From Chlorokybus atmophyticus (taxonomy: Eukaryota > Streptophyta > Chlorokybophyceae > Chlorokybales > Chlorokybaceae), in contig RHPI01002368.1 in NCBI GenBank assembly GCA_009103225.1, positions 972,831 through 1,036,830 on the forward strand: a stretch of 64,000 nucleotides of DNA. The letters run 5' to 3'. The translations under genes were made by a program, and so were the position numbers. This document shows, one piece after another, positions 34,197 through 46,620 of the stretch. The notes below the pieces were generated by a model, which made no database searches, was not told the DNA's origin, and worked only from the letters and a program-made list of their open reading frames with translations. Positions within the stretch are counted from its first letter, which is position 1, and each line of letters begins with the position of its first letter.

Positions 34197-34762
34197 GTTG
34201 CGCTCGCATCTGCGGGGTGAAGACCTATTCTCGCCTATTGGTGTTCGCATGTCTTGCCCCCGATACTCCATGGCTTGAAGCCGGTGTTGCAAGCACTATC
34301 TGACATTGCCTCTTTGCGTGTGATTAGCAACTCGCTGTATGACACTGCAGCCCCGTTTTTGCGCTCGGTTCAGCACATTTTTGTGCCATTTATGATAGAC
34401 TGTTTCAGTCTACTGCAGAGGTACACGGCAAAGCACATTCAACATGTGCGTCGTATCGTACTCCGCTCATATGAATCGTCCATGGCATCGCTCTCACCTA
34501 TTTTCCGCTTGCATCCGGACACGCAGGTGGAGAACTTGTGCTACCTGCCACTCAACTTCAACAGTGATCCGCTGAAAGTGGTGCGTCAGTCTCGCTTGGC
34601 GATCCTGGTGCCGGCTTTGCCACTGCCTTTAAAGCGCATGCCGCGCATGGTCTTGCGTCATGCTGTTGCCTTGTTAAGTACATGCGATAAACCCCTCAGC
34701 TTGCGGTGCAGTCCTCAGTAGCTTATGGCACTATGCCGGTCCTGCCTGCCTCGGTGGCGCAT

Positions 34763-36049
34763 TACTTGAATGTTTACACAAATGGCTCTCGCGTCGGTTG
34801 TGGAGACGCTGCGCATGCCGCTTATGCGGTGGTCGTGCCTGCATTGAATTGAATTGTGACGGGGCTTTTTACGGGCCCTCACACTAGCTTCGCTGCTGAA
34901 GTATACGCCATGTTGTGCCTGCTGTTGTTGGCGCCATTGATGTCGATATTACGCACTTACACTAACTCGCCGAGCGGTGACTGCAATCGCTAGGCTGTGC
35001 CGCGCGATTGCTGACAGCCATTAAGTTAGTGACGCATTTGGCGAAGCAGCGACAGTTGCTGCCAGCGATTGCCACAGCGCGTGCCCGTTGTCTAGATGCG
35101 GTTCAAGGGCATTGAGTGCGCGCACACATTGATGACACGCGCTTGTCTAATGATGTTACGGTACCCACCTCCGATGAGGTGCATTGCAAGTACAACCGTC
35201 TAGCAGACGGGGCAGCGCAGGCGGCGATTCACATGTCAGCTCCACCTGTTGCGCTTGTTGTCGTGAGCACTTGTAACTCCTTTCTGTCGACGGCTGCGGT
35301 TGGGGGTGCGCCGCCTACTCCAGTGGCGCATTCGGTGCTGCGCGTTGTCGTATTGGCCACGCGTCCGTTTTCAAGGTGAGATCTTGTCGTCTACGCACAT
35401 TGCAATAGTTGACACAGGACAATTGTGGCCGGATCCACTATTGCGAGTATTGCCGGTTGTGACAACACCGCACAAATCGTTAGTGCTAAAGGCGTGGTCG
35501 GGGCCTACGATGCATTGTCAGCACTCAGTGACGCCATCCAAGTACCCGGCGCCCTGGTGCCGAGCGTGTCAGAAGCATTTGGAGTCCCGCCATCGTGTTT
35601 CTGATGCATGTTCGGCGTACGCGCGTTTTTGCGCGGCGCTTTTGGCAGCAATTGCGAATGTAATTGACACGGTGCGCCTCGACGTGCCAGCGCACATTTT
35701 TATGGCCGTTACGCAACCCCTGGAGGGTCAGCCGACATACTTTGAGTTGTTACCGCTAAGCTTTCGACACTGGTTATCGACACAGGCGCTGACAGATACC
35801 CGTCGCGCAATCCTGGCTACTAAGGTTGTTTGCGCAGTGGTGCTATGGATGTCGCACACTCGCAAGGCCCGCGGCACTATGGTCAAGCAGCGCCGCTTGT
35901 TGTGGCATAATCGCTGTCGTGTGGCTGTCGAGGTCGAGCGACAAAACGTTCCACTTCAGATTGTGTGGGCTCAGCACGAGGAGCGATTGCCCCAGTTGTG
36001 GTTGCCCCTACCGATGCCGAACCGCTCTCACGAAGGCGCACGCCCTTAG
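34763..36049 (+). pseudogene. LINE RNase H and C-terminal region
   Basis: VYTNGSRVGCGDAA matches the RNase H start, with the first catalytic Asp (DGS) replaced by Asn. FAAEVYAM supplies the Glu position, and NRLADGAAQAA near 35200 supplies a late Asp. The final frame ends in GARP at 36049. Frames change at least twice. Confidence 0.6.
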
Positions 36050-36085
36050 TTGTGCTCTCGTCTTTTCATCTTAGCTAACGAGGCT

Positions 36086-36303
36086 ATGGGCTTATTTTAG
36101 CTTGCAGTTTTGGCCCTAACTGTACGGCTTCGCTTGATCAGCTAAGGATGTAGCGGAGTACTTAATAAACACGAAAGTTTCCTGAATCGGGGCTGTTGGC
36201 TTATGTGAGTTTGCAATCTTGGCCCCAAGTGTACGGCTCCGCTTGATCAGCCAAGGATGTAGTGGAGAACTTAATACAAAAGAACGTCTGCTGAATCGGT
36301 TTT
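36086..36303 (+). repeat. 109-bp tandem repeat in the LINE 3' end
   Basis: Two similar units of 109 bp share tgtacggct, cgcttgatcag and ctgaatcgg. They follow the LINE stop codon at once and form its 3' UTR tail. Confidence 0.88.
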
Positions 36304-36444
36304 GGGCAGCGCGTACGGCAAGTAACTGCATGGTGTTTTTACGCATTTACATAAGCAACTAGATGTTAGGTCACTGTGACGGTGACCGACGGTAACTCAC
36401 CGCGCCGTGGTCGGCTGCACAGGTAATATAGTAACATATTTGTG

Positions 36445-36475
36445 CACATGTGCATGGTAGTACCATGCACATGTG
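36445..36475. repeat. 31-bp perfect palindrome
   Basis: 15-bp arms (cacatgtgcatggta) are perfectly complementary around one base. Region 36304-37880 holds no recognised gene apart from an Ala/Glu-rich minus frame at 37293-37568. Confidence 0.95.
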
Positions 36476-37889
36476 AAGATGATTGATGATTGAAGCTGGC
36501 ACTAACGAGGGCAGTGTAAAGGTGCGCAAGATGGGATATATACGTTACTTCTTGTGCCCTATGCACTTAAGGCACCAGCAGTGGCTGCTATAAAAAGCTA
36601 CTCTAAAACGTGACAGTCGGGCTGTCATAAAACAAAATGTGGTTACAAAAACGCATTAATCGTGTATTTATAATGACCTTCAGCCCTCAGTCTTGGGGTA
36701 TTGCAACGATGAGGCCTTAACCAAGGTTTAACAGCAAGATTAGTTACCCCAGATGGCAGCAATTATGTGAAAATATAAATGTGCAACTTGCACATACTTT
36801 TTACAACATAAGGCTCTGGAACCATGCATATGTAACTGTTGCGGAACCAGCCAATGATGTGAAGGTGTTGATGACAACACGGAGTTAGCGGGCTAGATTG
36901 AATAGAGGTGATGCCAGTAGCTCGAGATGAAGATTTGATGTAGGCGTACACGAGGAGGCTAAGCTCTCCTTGACACTAGCCTGACAACATGTGCAGATGC
37001 CATTGCCAAGAACTAGTAGGTGCATTCAACCAAAGCAACCTCCACACTAGTTGCATGTATCTACTAGCTTCCATAATATATGCATAAGTAAACTGGGGAC
37101 GACCCATGTTAGGTTTGAATAGGTTGTTATGTTTAAGCAGCTTAATATAGAGGAAGCGGCAGGGCCACCTACACTTGCAGGGTGCGCGTGCACCTCACCA
37201 ACTACAAGACCTCCGCTAGTAGTAGTCTTACCTGCCCTAGGCTAAGTATAATGCCTAATTAACAACACGGGGAGACCAACTTCTGTAGCCTTCTAGAAGG
37301 CGATGGCCTCCTTCGCCTCCTCCGCCTCCCGAGCCTCCCTGGCCCGCTGGGCAGCCAGCGCCTCCAGGCGCTGCTGCCGCCCTAGGGGCTCTGCACTACC
37401 GCTGCCTCGACGACATTCTCCCCATTGTGCCTTGATTGTAGTTTGCAGATACACACAACCACTCGTGACACCGTGGACAAGGCTGTCTACGATGACGCCA
37501 CCACGTGCATGCAGACCAAGGCAACATTGCCTTAAAACGCCCCCCACCTCAGTTATGGAAGACAGCACTCAAACCGGATCTAAACCGTGATTAACCGCGG
37601 TCATCATTGACGACACTGAAGCCTCGCAAGTTTTCCACGCAAACCGACTACCCGGATACGAGAAGACGAACAGTTACGGCAGTTACAATTGCCGTGCCGT
37701 AAACAATAGTCGACGTACCTTGCTAGCATTCTCAACTAATTAATTGGTAATGCAAGTCCTTTCCTTGCCCTTCAAGAGACCTTTTTGATAAACGTTGTTA
37801 ATTGATATATATTGAGATTTGGACACTACTGATCATGCATGGAGTTGGTGCAAGCACAAGCACACACACTCTACCTGAGCATACACACA

Positions 37890-39082
37890 AGGCTGATCCA
37901 AAAGGCTTTTTAAGGATTACAACAAAGTCACACCGCGGGCTTTTATACCCGCCAGTTCTGCACCTGTCTACTTTAGAATTCACCACGACTTTTACACCCA
38001 ACCGATTCCAACGCTTTAATTTGCAATGGTTACTTTTATGTTGAGGCTTGGACCTTACAAGAGCTTTACCTGTCATCAAAAGAGGTTATTGCTACATCCT
38101 AGTGATGATCAAACATTTTAGCAAGTGGGTGGAGGTTAAACCACCTGTGAACAAAAACAGTGACACCATCATAGAGACTTTCCTCAACCAAGTGTTGAGC
38201 ATATTTGGTGGGTGTGCAGAGGTACTGACAGGTCAAGGCACGGAGTTTCGGGGCAAGTTTGATGACTTGCTACACGATTGCTTCATTGATCATCGCTGTA
38301 CGCACCGCAAACATCCCCAAGCTGATAGATTCACCGAGAAGATAGTGCAGACTGTGAAGGGTGGGTTGCAGATTTTGCCGCAGTCATGATTAGAGCAATT
38401 GGGGACATCCCGCTGCCTTGAATTTTAATGGGATACAGACTCATTCGACAGGCTGCCAGGGAGGCATACAAGCCATATTTTCTGCCGTATGGCCGCCATC
38501 CACAGCTGCCAGCTTCTATTGGAAAGCCAGTGGAAGCAGTTGTGGATTTACAAGATGAGCAGAGCTTTCAAGTCAAGGAGCTCACCACCAGGGCTGAGCT
38601 ATTTAGATACGTCATGCCTATTGCAATGGACAATCTGGTCATTGCACAGCATAGAGATACTCAGCGATACGCTTGAGTGCGCAGCGCATTTCACAAGCCC
38701 GGCATGCAGAAGTTTAAGGTAAGAGATTATATCTACCTACAGAAGCAAACTAAGAACACGCTGAACACCAGTGCCAGCAACATCAATTTGAAAGTGAGAG
38801 GTGCGGAGCAACGGCGTCCTGCTACTTGAGGGCAGAGATGCAAAATCGTGCACCGAGCAGTTGAAGAATTGCGCGCTGTGTCATTTACCCAACCGTAATG
38901 GAACCGTAGATCTCCAGACTGCTGTCCCTGATGCCAGCCAGAGATGCGAGGGCTGCGCACGTGCAGACGGGGAAGCAAAAATGCTGGTATGTGACCGCTG
39001 TGTGGCCGGATGGCACGTATGGTGTTTGTCACTGCCGTTGAGCGAAGTACCTGAAGGGGACTGGATGTGTGAAGCCTGCTAG
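37890..39082 (+). pseudogene. Ty3/gypsy integrase with C-terminal PHD finger (second element)
   Basis: Frame 38048-38389 shows the integrase core: LDLTRALPV (first Asp), HFSKWVEVKP, LTGQGTEFRG (second catalytic Asp replaced by Gly) and ADRFTEKIVQ (the Glu). The next frame (38428-38676) has YGRHPQLPASIGKP, the usual core end. Frame 38801-39082 ends in a complete C4HC3 PHD finger: CEGC, CDRC, HVWC and WMCEAC. A stop separates the parts, and no RT is found upstream, so this is a fragment. It is not the same copy as the integrase remnant at 9.4-10.1 kb but has the same domain plan. Confidence 0.78.
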
Positions 39083-40620
39083 CTGCAGTTGGCCCACTCA
39101 GGAGAGTAAAGGAGCCAACTGGAGGGGGTGGGGGAGCTCGCTGCACTGAACGAGATTTATTCTCGTTTTGGAGCACGACCAGATCACAAGCACACAACGA
39201 GTTGTGAGGGAGCACAAGTACATCTGCACATTTCACAAGAACAAGCCAGATACAGGCATTACTTATATGTGCAAGTGTGTATATCTCTATACATCGTGCT
39301 AAGAGTGCCTGGAGGAGAATAATAGTGGCCTTTTCTTCATTAGAGGCCCGCGATAGGTACTCATCCGGATTCTGGGTATTAGATTAGGACAGGCCACCCA
39401 ATGCATGTCACCACACGCACGCTGGTTGTGGTATGGGTGACCCCACCAACAACTGCTTACGAGCACTCTCCAACCACGTTGCACGGGTCGAGGTGTCTCG
39501 CGCGCACGGCACCACCATTGGACTGTACCGCCGCCCAAAATCATGGGCTCATCACAATGGCTGTGCCAACCATCTGGATCGTACCGGAGCGGCACCTTCT
39601 GCCCGTGCCGACGGAGAGGGGTCCAGTATCGGGGAGCAGCAGGCTCACCGCCTTCATACTCGGGACGCTGGCACATGCTAATGGGGATGACCCTACATTG
39701 GGGTTGCACCATCCCCATGCTGGCGATCAATCCGCCACTCACACCCATGCCGATCGCAGCCTCGGCCCTGCTTGGCCAATAATAGCGCTTGGGCCACGCT
39801 AGTGCATTGCCCCTCGTCCGCCGCTGCCTTCGTGAGCAGGCTGACTTGCATGCGCAAGCCAAAGGCGTAGAGTCTAAGGCATTGTCTACCGTTGGACATT
39901 CGAGATGACAAAACCGTCATCTCATTCCACAAAGGAATAGGGCTCGGAACACCTTATGAAAGTGATTATCGAGCACCAGCCTACACGATGGCTATCAGCA
40001 CGACAGCACGGTGTTAACAAGCAGATATCAAACCTTTTTTCGCCTTGCCACTTCCGACGACATAGGCCTACCTCTAGCAAGCATAGTACGTTACCATGAA
40101 ACTTGCTAGGCAGCATGCTTCAAGCTTAGGGAAAGGTGTTCTTATACAATATGATAGTTGTGTGCACATCCCTTGTACGATTCACGAAGCACACCCGCGT
40201 TTTATGCAATATCAATAAGTTTACTAGTTATCCTTTCGCAACATGATGATAACGCACGCCCCACGTGCACAATCAACTAATACGTCCAAAATGCGCACAA
40301 TGCACAGCCGCAACACTACTTGAATACCAACACACATTTGCAGTCGACATACAAACCATACATACACAGACTTCCACCACACCTGCAGATCTCCACCTTT
40401 TGCTCTCTTCATCTACCTTAAAGACTATTCCTCCCCCCCCCCCTCCGCGTGAGCTCCTTGTCCATCACATCACACTGCATGCCGGTTTGCACACTTGACA
40501 AGTGTTGCGGGCATCACATGATGCACCAATGCAGTGGCGCAGCTACTCATTGGTACAATCACCTGAAGCTATCTGACACACAAGGTGTCTGACTGCTTTC
40601 ATTGCATGTTGCCTACGACA
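39083..40620. other. Non-coding stretch after the PHD integrase
   Basis: A purine tract (ggagggggtgggggag, about 39122-39137) follows the PHD finger and may be the PPT before a 3' LTR, but no second repeat copy was found. Frames at 39299-39862 overlap on both strands without domain character. A C11 run lies near 40430. Confidence 0.4.
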
Positions 40621-40639
40621 ACTTTACACCCGAGTTCTG

Positions 40640-40830
40640 ACCCTCCAGGGATAAGCTTACTGCTGGAGGGCTGCAACACAAAAATTAATTCCTACAACCA
40701 TAGTGTATCTAAAACCCTGCAAAGGCAATGCTTGCCCCTGGAGGGTTAGAGCATGGCTACCACTTTATAACAGGGACTCCCATTGAATCTTCACTTGTCC
40801 TCATGAATCCAGCTTGCGCCTGGAGGGCCG
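40640..40830 (-). repeat. Three imperfect hairpins in the 3' flank of protease C
   Basis: The clearest copy has perfect 8-bp arms, ccctccag (40641-40648) and ctggaggg (40663-40670), with ataagctt between. Weaker copies lie near 40715 and 40806. Spacing from the stop codon (about 42, 120 and 200 bases) mirrors copy B. Confidence 0.65.
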
Positions 40831-40861
40831 GAATATAAGCATCACCCAAAGACCAGAGGCT

Positions 40862-43800
40862 CTATGCAGAGGCTTTGCAGGTGAACACATTGAGCTTCTC
40901 GGCAGCACGAGTGGCATTGATCATGCCGTAGCCCTGCAGCAAGCACACAGTTTGGGTGGGGTCAGCACAGAACGGCACACAACAACCAATACCACACTGA
41001 TGCCGTTTGTTCGTGATTCAGTGTGTAGCATATCTGATAGAATCTGTTGGGGACAACACGCACCGTTGCATAGTCCCAGCCGCAATCGAATTGGGGGGTT
41101 CTTGGGTCATCCTGCGATAGTTAGTGAGACAGTGAGTGGGTGGGTGGGTGGGTGTGCCAGGAGCCAACCGTGCCACGCGTATGCAAAGCGAGTGTAGTGC
41201 AAGCACCAATCACGATCAGTTCGACAGTCCACTCATACGCACGCACATGCACCACGCCAGCATCTCGCCCACACATATGTAAACTACACACACGCACACG
41301 TACCATGTCCTCCGCGGTGGAGTACATCGCCTCCACCACATCTCCCACAGTGAGTCCCTTCGGTGCCGTCCCGAACAGCAGCGCCGCGACAGCCGCCGCG
41401 TTGGGAGCCGCCGCGCTCGTGCCGCGAAACTCCGGCTGGAGGTCGCCGTTGGTGTCGCGGCCGTGGAGGGAAGGAGGAGGGAAGAAGGTTGTGTCAAGCT
41501 GAGGGTGAGAGAAGAGTGGGTGAGTGAAGAGTGAGTGAGACGAGCCAATGTAACCTAACTCACTCAACTCACCCCGTCGGGTGCCATGATGAGGCTCTTG
41601 ACCAGTTGCGGCTTCGGTAGGCGTTTGCCGGCATCTGCGGGAGGGAGTGGGTGTTGGTGTGTCATGATGATGATGTGTTGTGTGTTTATTAGCCATTGCA
41701 TATGCAGCTCACTTACCCGAGAACAGCAGCGGTGTGCCGACTGCAGACGAGTAATACTCGCGAATAGAGGTTTTCCCCGTGAACGCCCTGCATGCCACAC
41801 GCGCGCGAGAACACATCAACACATACTTCTACACACAAACAATATATGCGACAACGACAACATCATCAACACACCCACCGTGCTGCTTGGTAATCGACGG
41901 CGCCGACGGCGACGCTCCCCGCCGCATTCATGTGGCCGTAGCAAGTGGCGGAATTGGTAATGAAGTCAACGGGGCCAGAGAGATCTCCATGAGAAAAAAC
42001 GACGTACTGGAGGACGCCAGGCTTGACTCCATTCACCCACTCTGGGACAGACACACACACACACACACATGTAAGCATCAGTCTCGCACATGCAACACGG
42101 ATGCACACGCCACTCACCGACGGTAATGGGTGCCACTACGGTCTCGTTGGAATCGTTGTTAACGACGAGCAGCTCTTGTGCGTCGCCGCCGATGTTGGGT
42201 GTGGTGGCGCGATACAAGACTTCCAGCGCGTTGGACTCGTTGCTTCTGGAGGTGTGGACGTACATGTTGACGTCCGAACGGCAACCCGCCCCGCCACTCA
42301 CAGAATAGAAAGGTTGATCCCTGTTGCATGTGTGTCTCACAACATGTCAACATGCCCAAAGATACGTGTATATGCGTATGTTGTGCGTACCAGTTGAGGA
42401 CGATATAGGTTATGTTTGGGCCGAAGCCGAAAAGCTGGCTGGTAATCTTATGTGAGCCTTGCACGCCAAACTGATGACGCTTGCTGCCGCGGAGTTCACC
42501 CGCAACACCGCTGTCCACAAAGTCTGATGATGCAACATGATGCAGAGTATCAGGCACACACACACATGCAACAACAAATCCAACCACAGTCACGCACGCG
42601 CGTTGAGACCGTTGCGCACGTGTACCTTTGCTGTAAGAGACGAAGCCTTCGTTACCTGCCGGCAGTGAAATGGTTTGGATTAGTATGACCAGCTTGTTAA
42701 CGCACATACAAGCGCACATATAATCAGCAGCAGAAAACTAAATAACCAGCCGATACAATTGGAGGCTTACCAGATGCAGAGAAGTATGCCACTCCACGCG
42801 AACGGACGTAGTTGACGGCTTGCGCGATGATCCCGTTCTGCATGTGGGGCAAGTGTGTGTATGTCATTCAGCTACATATAGCGTGACAGCGTCGTTTGGG
42901 GCTTGCATCACACTGGCATCATGTGTGTGTCCTGACTACAGAACATATGCACACGTGGTTTGTTTGCACATGCATACATGTACCTGGAACATAGGCTCGT
43001 AGAGATAACTAACGTCGTCGACTATCACACGACATCCAGCTTCCGCCAAGCTGCGTGTTCCCCCAACCGTGTGTTCAGTAACCACCACTTACGCATGGAC
43101 TCTATGGCATGGCTCACACGCACACGCACACTCACGCGAGGATGCCGCCCGCGAAGCTGGCCTCGCTGCTCTTCGTCGTGTGGAAGGCGAGGTTGGCGTC
43201 GGGGGCGACGGCGTGGACGAGTTGAAGCATGGCGCGGCCCTCATCGGTGCCAGCATCTGCATGTTGTTGCATGGAATGGCTAGTGCGTGAGCAAATGGCA
43301 ACCCCACACACGTAACCTCACACGAATCTCCTCTCACCGTAATCAAACAACACTTGCACACCCTTTGGAAGCGCATTCGATGCTATGTCTTTAGCGTATC
43401 CACGGAGGCTGTTACACGAGTGATATGTCATGATCAGTCATGTGTCATACAGTCCAACAGTGTGGCACACATACAAGCTCAAAGCAAGAGGCCAAACACA
43501 ACAAAACACAACACAACACCTATTGAAAGAGTCGGACATCACGCCCACTTTGACCGGGCGTCTCCAGCTGCCTTGCAGTTTGAGCGAGGCGGACATCGCA
43601 CGGGAGCCTTGTCTGCTTTGCTGTGTGTGTGTGTGTGTATGTGTGTGTGCCATTCCACTGCAATAAAACCCTACTTTGCGTATACATACGACGCAATGGA
43701 GTTTTGCCAACCTGGTGTAAGACGGCCAAACTTTCGCGCATGAGGTGCAGATCTTTGCATTTGTCCAGCTGCCAGAGAGAAGAGAAGCGGGGTGAGTTGA

Positions 43801-44360
43801 GAAGGTGGGTTGAGTGTGACACAAGTTGCAGAGAGGGGTGGGCACACACAAGCTTAAGGCTAGGTTGTGTGTGTTTCGCACCGTATTGATAGAATCCATG
43901 GGCACCCAGCCAGAAACAATGTGCCTATAAGACGCGAGTTGCTTTGCCCCAAGACTCGCCAAACAGGTCTTAAGGTCCTCAGCTGAAGCACCTTCCACAG
44001 CAGCTGCACGTACACACATACACACATAAGACGACAAGAACAGCAACGAGCTTAGCTTAAGCTATGCTTGTGGGCTTGTGCACATCACGCCAACAACAAT
44101 CGGTTGGTGTGTTTGAGGCTGCATGCAAGTACTACTAAACTAAAAGTACCTGCAGTGAAGCGCACCATGTCGTCGCTCACGTGTGAACTCAGGGCGGCTG
44201 CGAGTTTAGTAGTAGCGCCTCCATGCTGCTGCAGGTCGCCTGCGGTGTGCCTGGCGTGGAGAGCCTTCAGGCCTTCGCTTATGGAGGGTTTGGCCGAAGC
44301 ATGGGCGGTTATGCAAAGCAGGAGGAAGGCTGACAGGAGAGTTGCGAAAGATGGCGCCAT
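40862..44360 (-). CDS. Secreted S8-superfamily serine protease, copy C (multi-exon)
   Basis: It starts at 44360 (MAPSFATLLSAFLLLCITA, signal peptide) and stops at 40862-40864; the last exon, 40862-40933, encodes GYGMINATRAAEKLN then VFTCKASA, nearly as in copy B. The order of motifs is VGVMSDSF, TDEGRAMLQLVH, SASGNEGF and GTSAAAPNAAAV. All exon counterparts of copy B were found with usable splice sites and no stop, so the copy looks intact at about 595 residues. It is closer to B than A is (for example FHTT after the Glu motif, shared C-terminus). It differs by PPPSLHGRD, a slightly longer loop before the catalytic Ser. Intron CA/GT microsatellites lie next to several splice sites. Confidence 0.86.
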
Positions 44361-44371
44361 GCTTGCTGCTG

Positions 44372-44402
<31 letters not shown>

Positions 44403-44599
44403 GAAGAGTCGTCAGTGTGGGCAGAGGCATGTGCACATAGGCAGACAGGCAGAGAGCAAGTCAATACCCACAGTCAAGGACAATGCATGTGCACATTTCA
44501 CCTTGGGGTTTGGGGGGAAGCGCTGAAAGAAGCGCTCAGCCAGCAGGCCGAGCGAGCAACAAACACAGCAGAGCAGAATGCACCGCCCAGACTGCAATG

Positions 44600-45540
44600 C
44601 AGTGAAGCTTACACATAAGCCTGAGAGTAAAGACGATTCTTGGCTTACCAAGCTTGCCAAGCCAAGTTGACCCCACTAACTGCATCCTATTCTCTGACTA
44701 CATATACTATATCTGATTTTAAGTGGGCAGCAGGCGTCAAGGCTTACACAGCCCCGCCCAGGACATGGTCAGCCTTGATGTTTAAGCGTTGATGGCGCAT
44801 ATACCTGCAGCAAGCCCCTTTCACTAGCCGGCGCGTGTCAATGCGGGGCTGCTGAACAAGTGCCTAGCGGACGACTTGCCTGCTATCTGGCGGTAAATGC
44901 CATTGTCTACCAGTCAGACATGACCGAACCTTGTGGTGCAGTACCCGAGAAAGCTGCCTCGCCATCATCATTGCTTATATTTATCTACAATGAGATAAAA
45001 ACCGCTTAATGCCACGCCGCACATGTATGTGTTGACATGTGGTAATAACACGTAGGCTGATGGATTCCGCCTGTCCGACACTCGCATGGTCCACGCGGCG
45101 ACATTGGAAGCCAAGTATGCCAACATGTCAACTTGACATGTTGGCATGCTTGGCTCACCTGACAGTATCAAGCGAGCACTTGCTTGGTCAGCTTCTGTAA
45201 CACCAGGATGATTTCAAAAATAACCATATCCGTATGTATGTACATTCTGATGACACGTTCTTCGAGCAGCGAGAAACATGCCTCGGTGTTATGAAAAGGG
45301 TCCGGCCCGGCCGGACTTTGATGGGCCATCAAAGCCATAAAAGACCATGGTGGGAATTATGGCTATTTCTATTTTTATGGAGTACGCCCAGCTGACTGGC
45401 TGCTATAACACTCGGTGAGCAATTGAAATGCTCGGCTACGGCATTTTTTGCCGTTTTGCAACGGGTGAGCAGCGTGTGCCGATAGTTTTGTCGTCGTCAC
45501 ACATGTTGGTATGTGGCAAAGTGTACGTGGATGTATGCGC
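44600..45540. other. Spacer between protease C and the protease pseudogene
   Basis: No gene is recognised. It contains the palindrome at 45117-45147 and a GC-rich tccggcccggccgga palindrome near 45300. Confidence 0.5.
45117..45147. repeat. 31-bp perfect palindrome
   Basis: 15-bp arms (atgccaacatgtcaa and its complement) flank a single base. Confidence 0.95.
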
Positions 45541-45552
45541 CCGTTCACGCAG

Positions 45553-46339
45553 GGCGTACACGGGGAGAACTTTCATGTGAAAGTTGTACTCGTCTTCAGT
45601 CGGCACACTGTTGCTGTTCTCGGGTAAGTGAGTTGCATATGCAATGGCATTTGCATTCAAGGCTTGCTGTTGGTGACTGACACATTATGATAACCAACAC
45701 ACCCATTCCCACCCCCAATCACACGCCTACCAAAACAAATAATGCCAGCAATTGCCTACCAAAACAACAACTGTTCAAGAACCTCATCATGGCCCCCGAC
45801 GGGGCAAGTTAAGTTAGGTTGCATTGACTTGTATGACTCACGCGCTCTTCACACACGCACTCAATGAGTGTGTACATAGGCTCTTTACTCGTTCGTTGGT
45901 CAACTTGAATAAAGTGTGAGTAATGTGACATCAGCTTTACACAACTTTCCTCCCTCCCGACGGCCGCGACACTAGTATGACTTTTGGGCAACGGTGACCT
46001 CCAGCCCAAGTTCTTCGACACGAGCGCGGCGGCTCCTAACGCGGTGGCCGTGGCGGTGCTGTTTGCGACGGCGCCCATGGGACTCATTGTGGCAGAGGTC
46101 GTGGAGGCTATATATGACATGACGGAAGACATGGTGAAGGTGCGGGTGGGTGGCTGGGTGGGTGGCTGGGGGTGTCGGAGTGAGTTTGTAAGAGTTGTGC
46201 TTCGCACTATGCTGCACTCATGTTGCGTATCTGTGCGCTAATGGTTTCTAAGACACCCACGTGCACTCATTGTGTCATTGCCAGTGCACAATGACCCAAA
46301 ACCTCTCAATTTGACCGCGATAACGACTGCGGTAACGAT
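45553..46339 (+). pseudogene. S8 protease pseudogene, copy D (exons 13-16 only)
   Basis: It keeps counterparts of exon 13 (45553-45623, with an internal stop after AYTGRTFM), exon 14 (about 45743-45804, NLIMAPDG), exon 15 (about 45942-46134) and a decayed exon 16 (about 46289-46339). The Ser motif reads DTSAAAPNAVAV, with the preceding Gly changed to Asp. Exons 1-12 and 17 are absent, so it is a truncated duplicate. It lies 1.2 kb from copy C in the opposite orientation. Confidence 0.85.
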
Positions 46340-46424
46340 AGTCGCACACACGGACGCTGTCACTGTGCGTGGGTGACTGATTGGCACACATGTGCACACA
46401 CAATACCGCCCACATGCCATTCGG

Positions 46425-46620
46425 GATGGTGAGGGGAGCCCCTTTAACAGCTACCAGCCAGGCACCCCACTCACAAATAACAAGACCAGAATTGCACACA
46501 ACTGTAACTGACCAGCGGTTGCAACTCAGCTCTTATACCCATACCGCTCTTCGAACTAACACACATTAATGGCTCACAAGGCCATTATCAGTGTGTGTTG
46601 TCAGCACATGCTAACATTAT
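46425..46620. repeat. LTR-like fragment related to the chromovirus LTR
   Basis: The stretch shares aacagct, agccaggcaccccac, cttata and a run of similar spaced blocks with 58275-58470. The 58 kb copy adjoins a PPT-like tract, so this is probably a decayed solo LTR. Ends are not defined. Confidence 0.4.

Larger units (their letters stand above)
31530..36330 (+). mobile_element. 5'-truncated LINE-type (non-LTR) retrotransposon
   Basis: In plus-strand order it shows the tail of an AP-type endonuclease (LLGNLDGVAASEYW, usual GDFNG; then ALSDH near 31820-31834), RT (see separate entry), RNase H (VYTNGS then HTSFAAEVYAM, about 34763-34915) and a long C-terminal frame (35300-36049) with C-x2-C (CRACQKHLESRH). 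The start of the endonuclease is missing, the usual 5' truncation of LINEs. Many stops make it inactive. A TRIM-like element is inserted at 33659-34196, splitting the region after RT. Confidence 0.75.

Noticed and set aside
37293-37568. Minus-strand Ala/Glu/Arg-rich frame with a coiled-coil look
   Set aside because: Low-complexity, short, with no neighbouring exon or element part that supports it.
39299-39862. Overlapping long frames on both strands
   Set aside because: Neither strand shows a domain; it is GC-rich sequence next to a retroelement.
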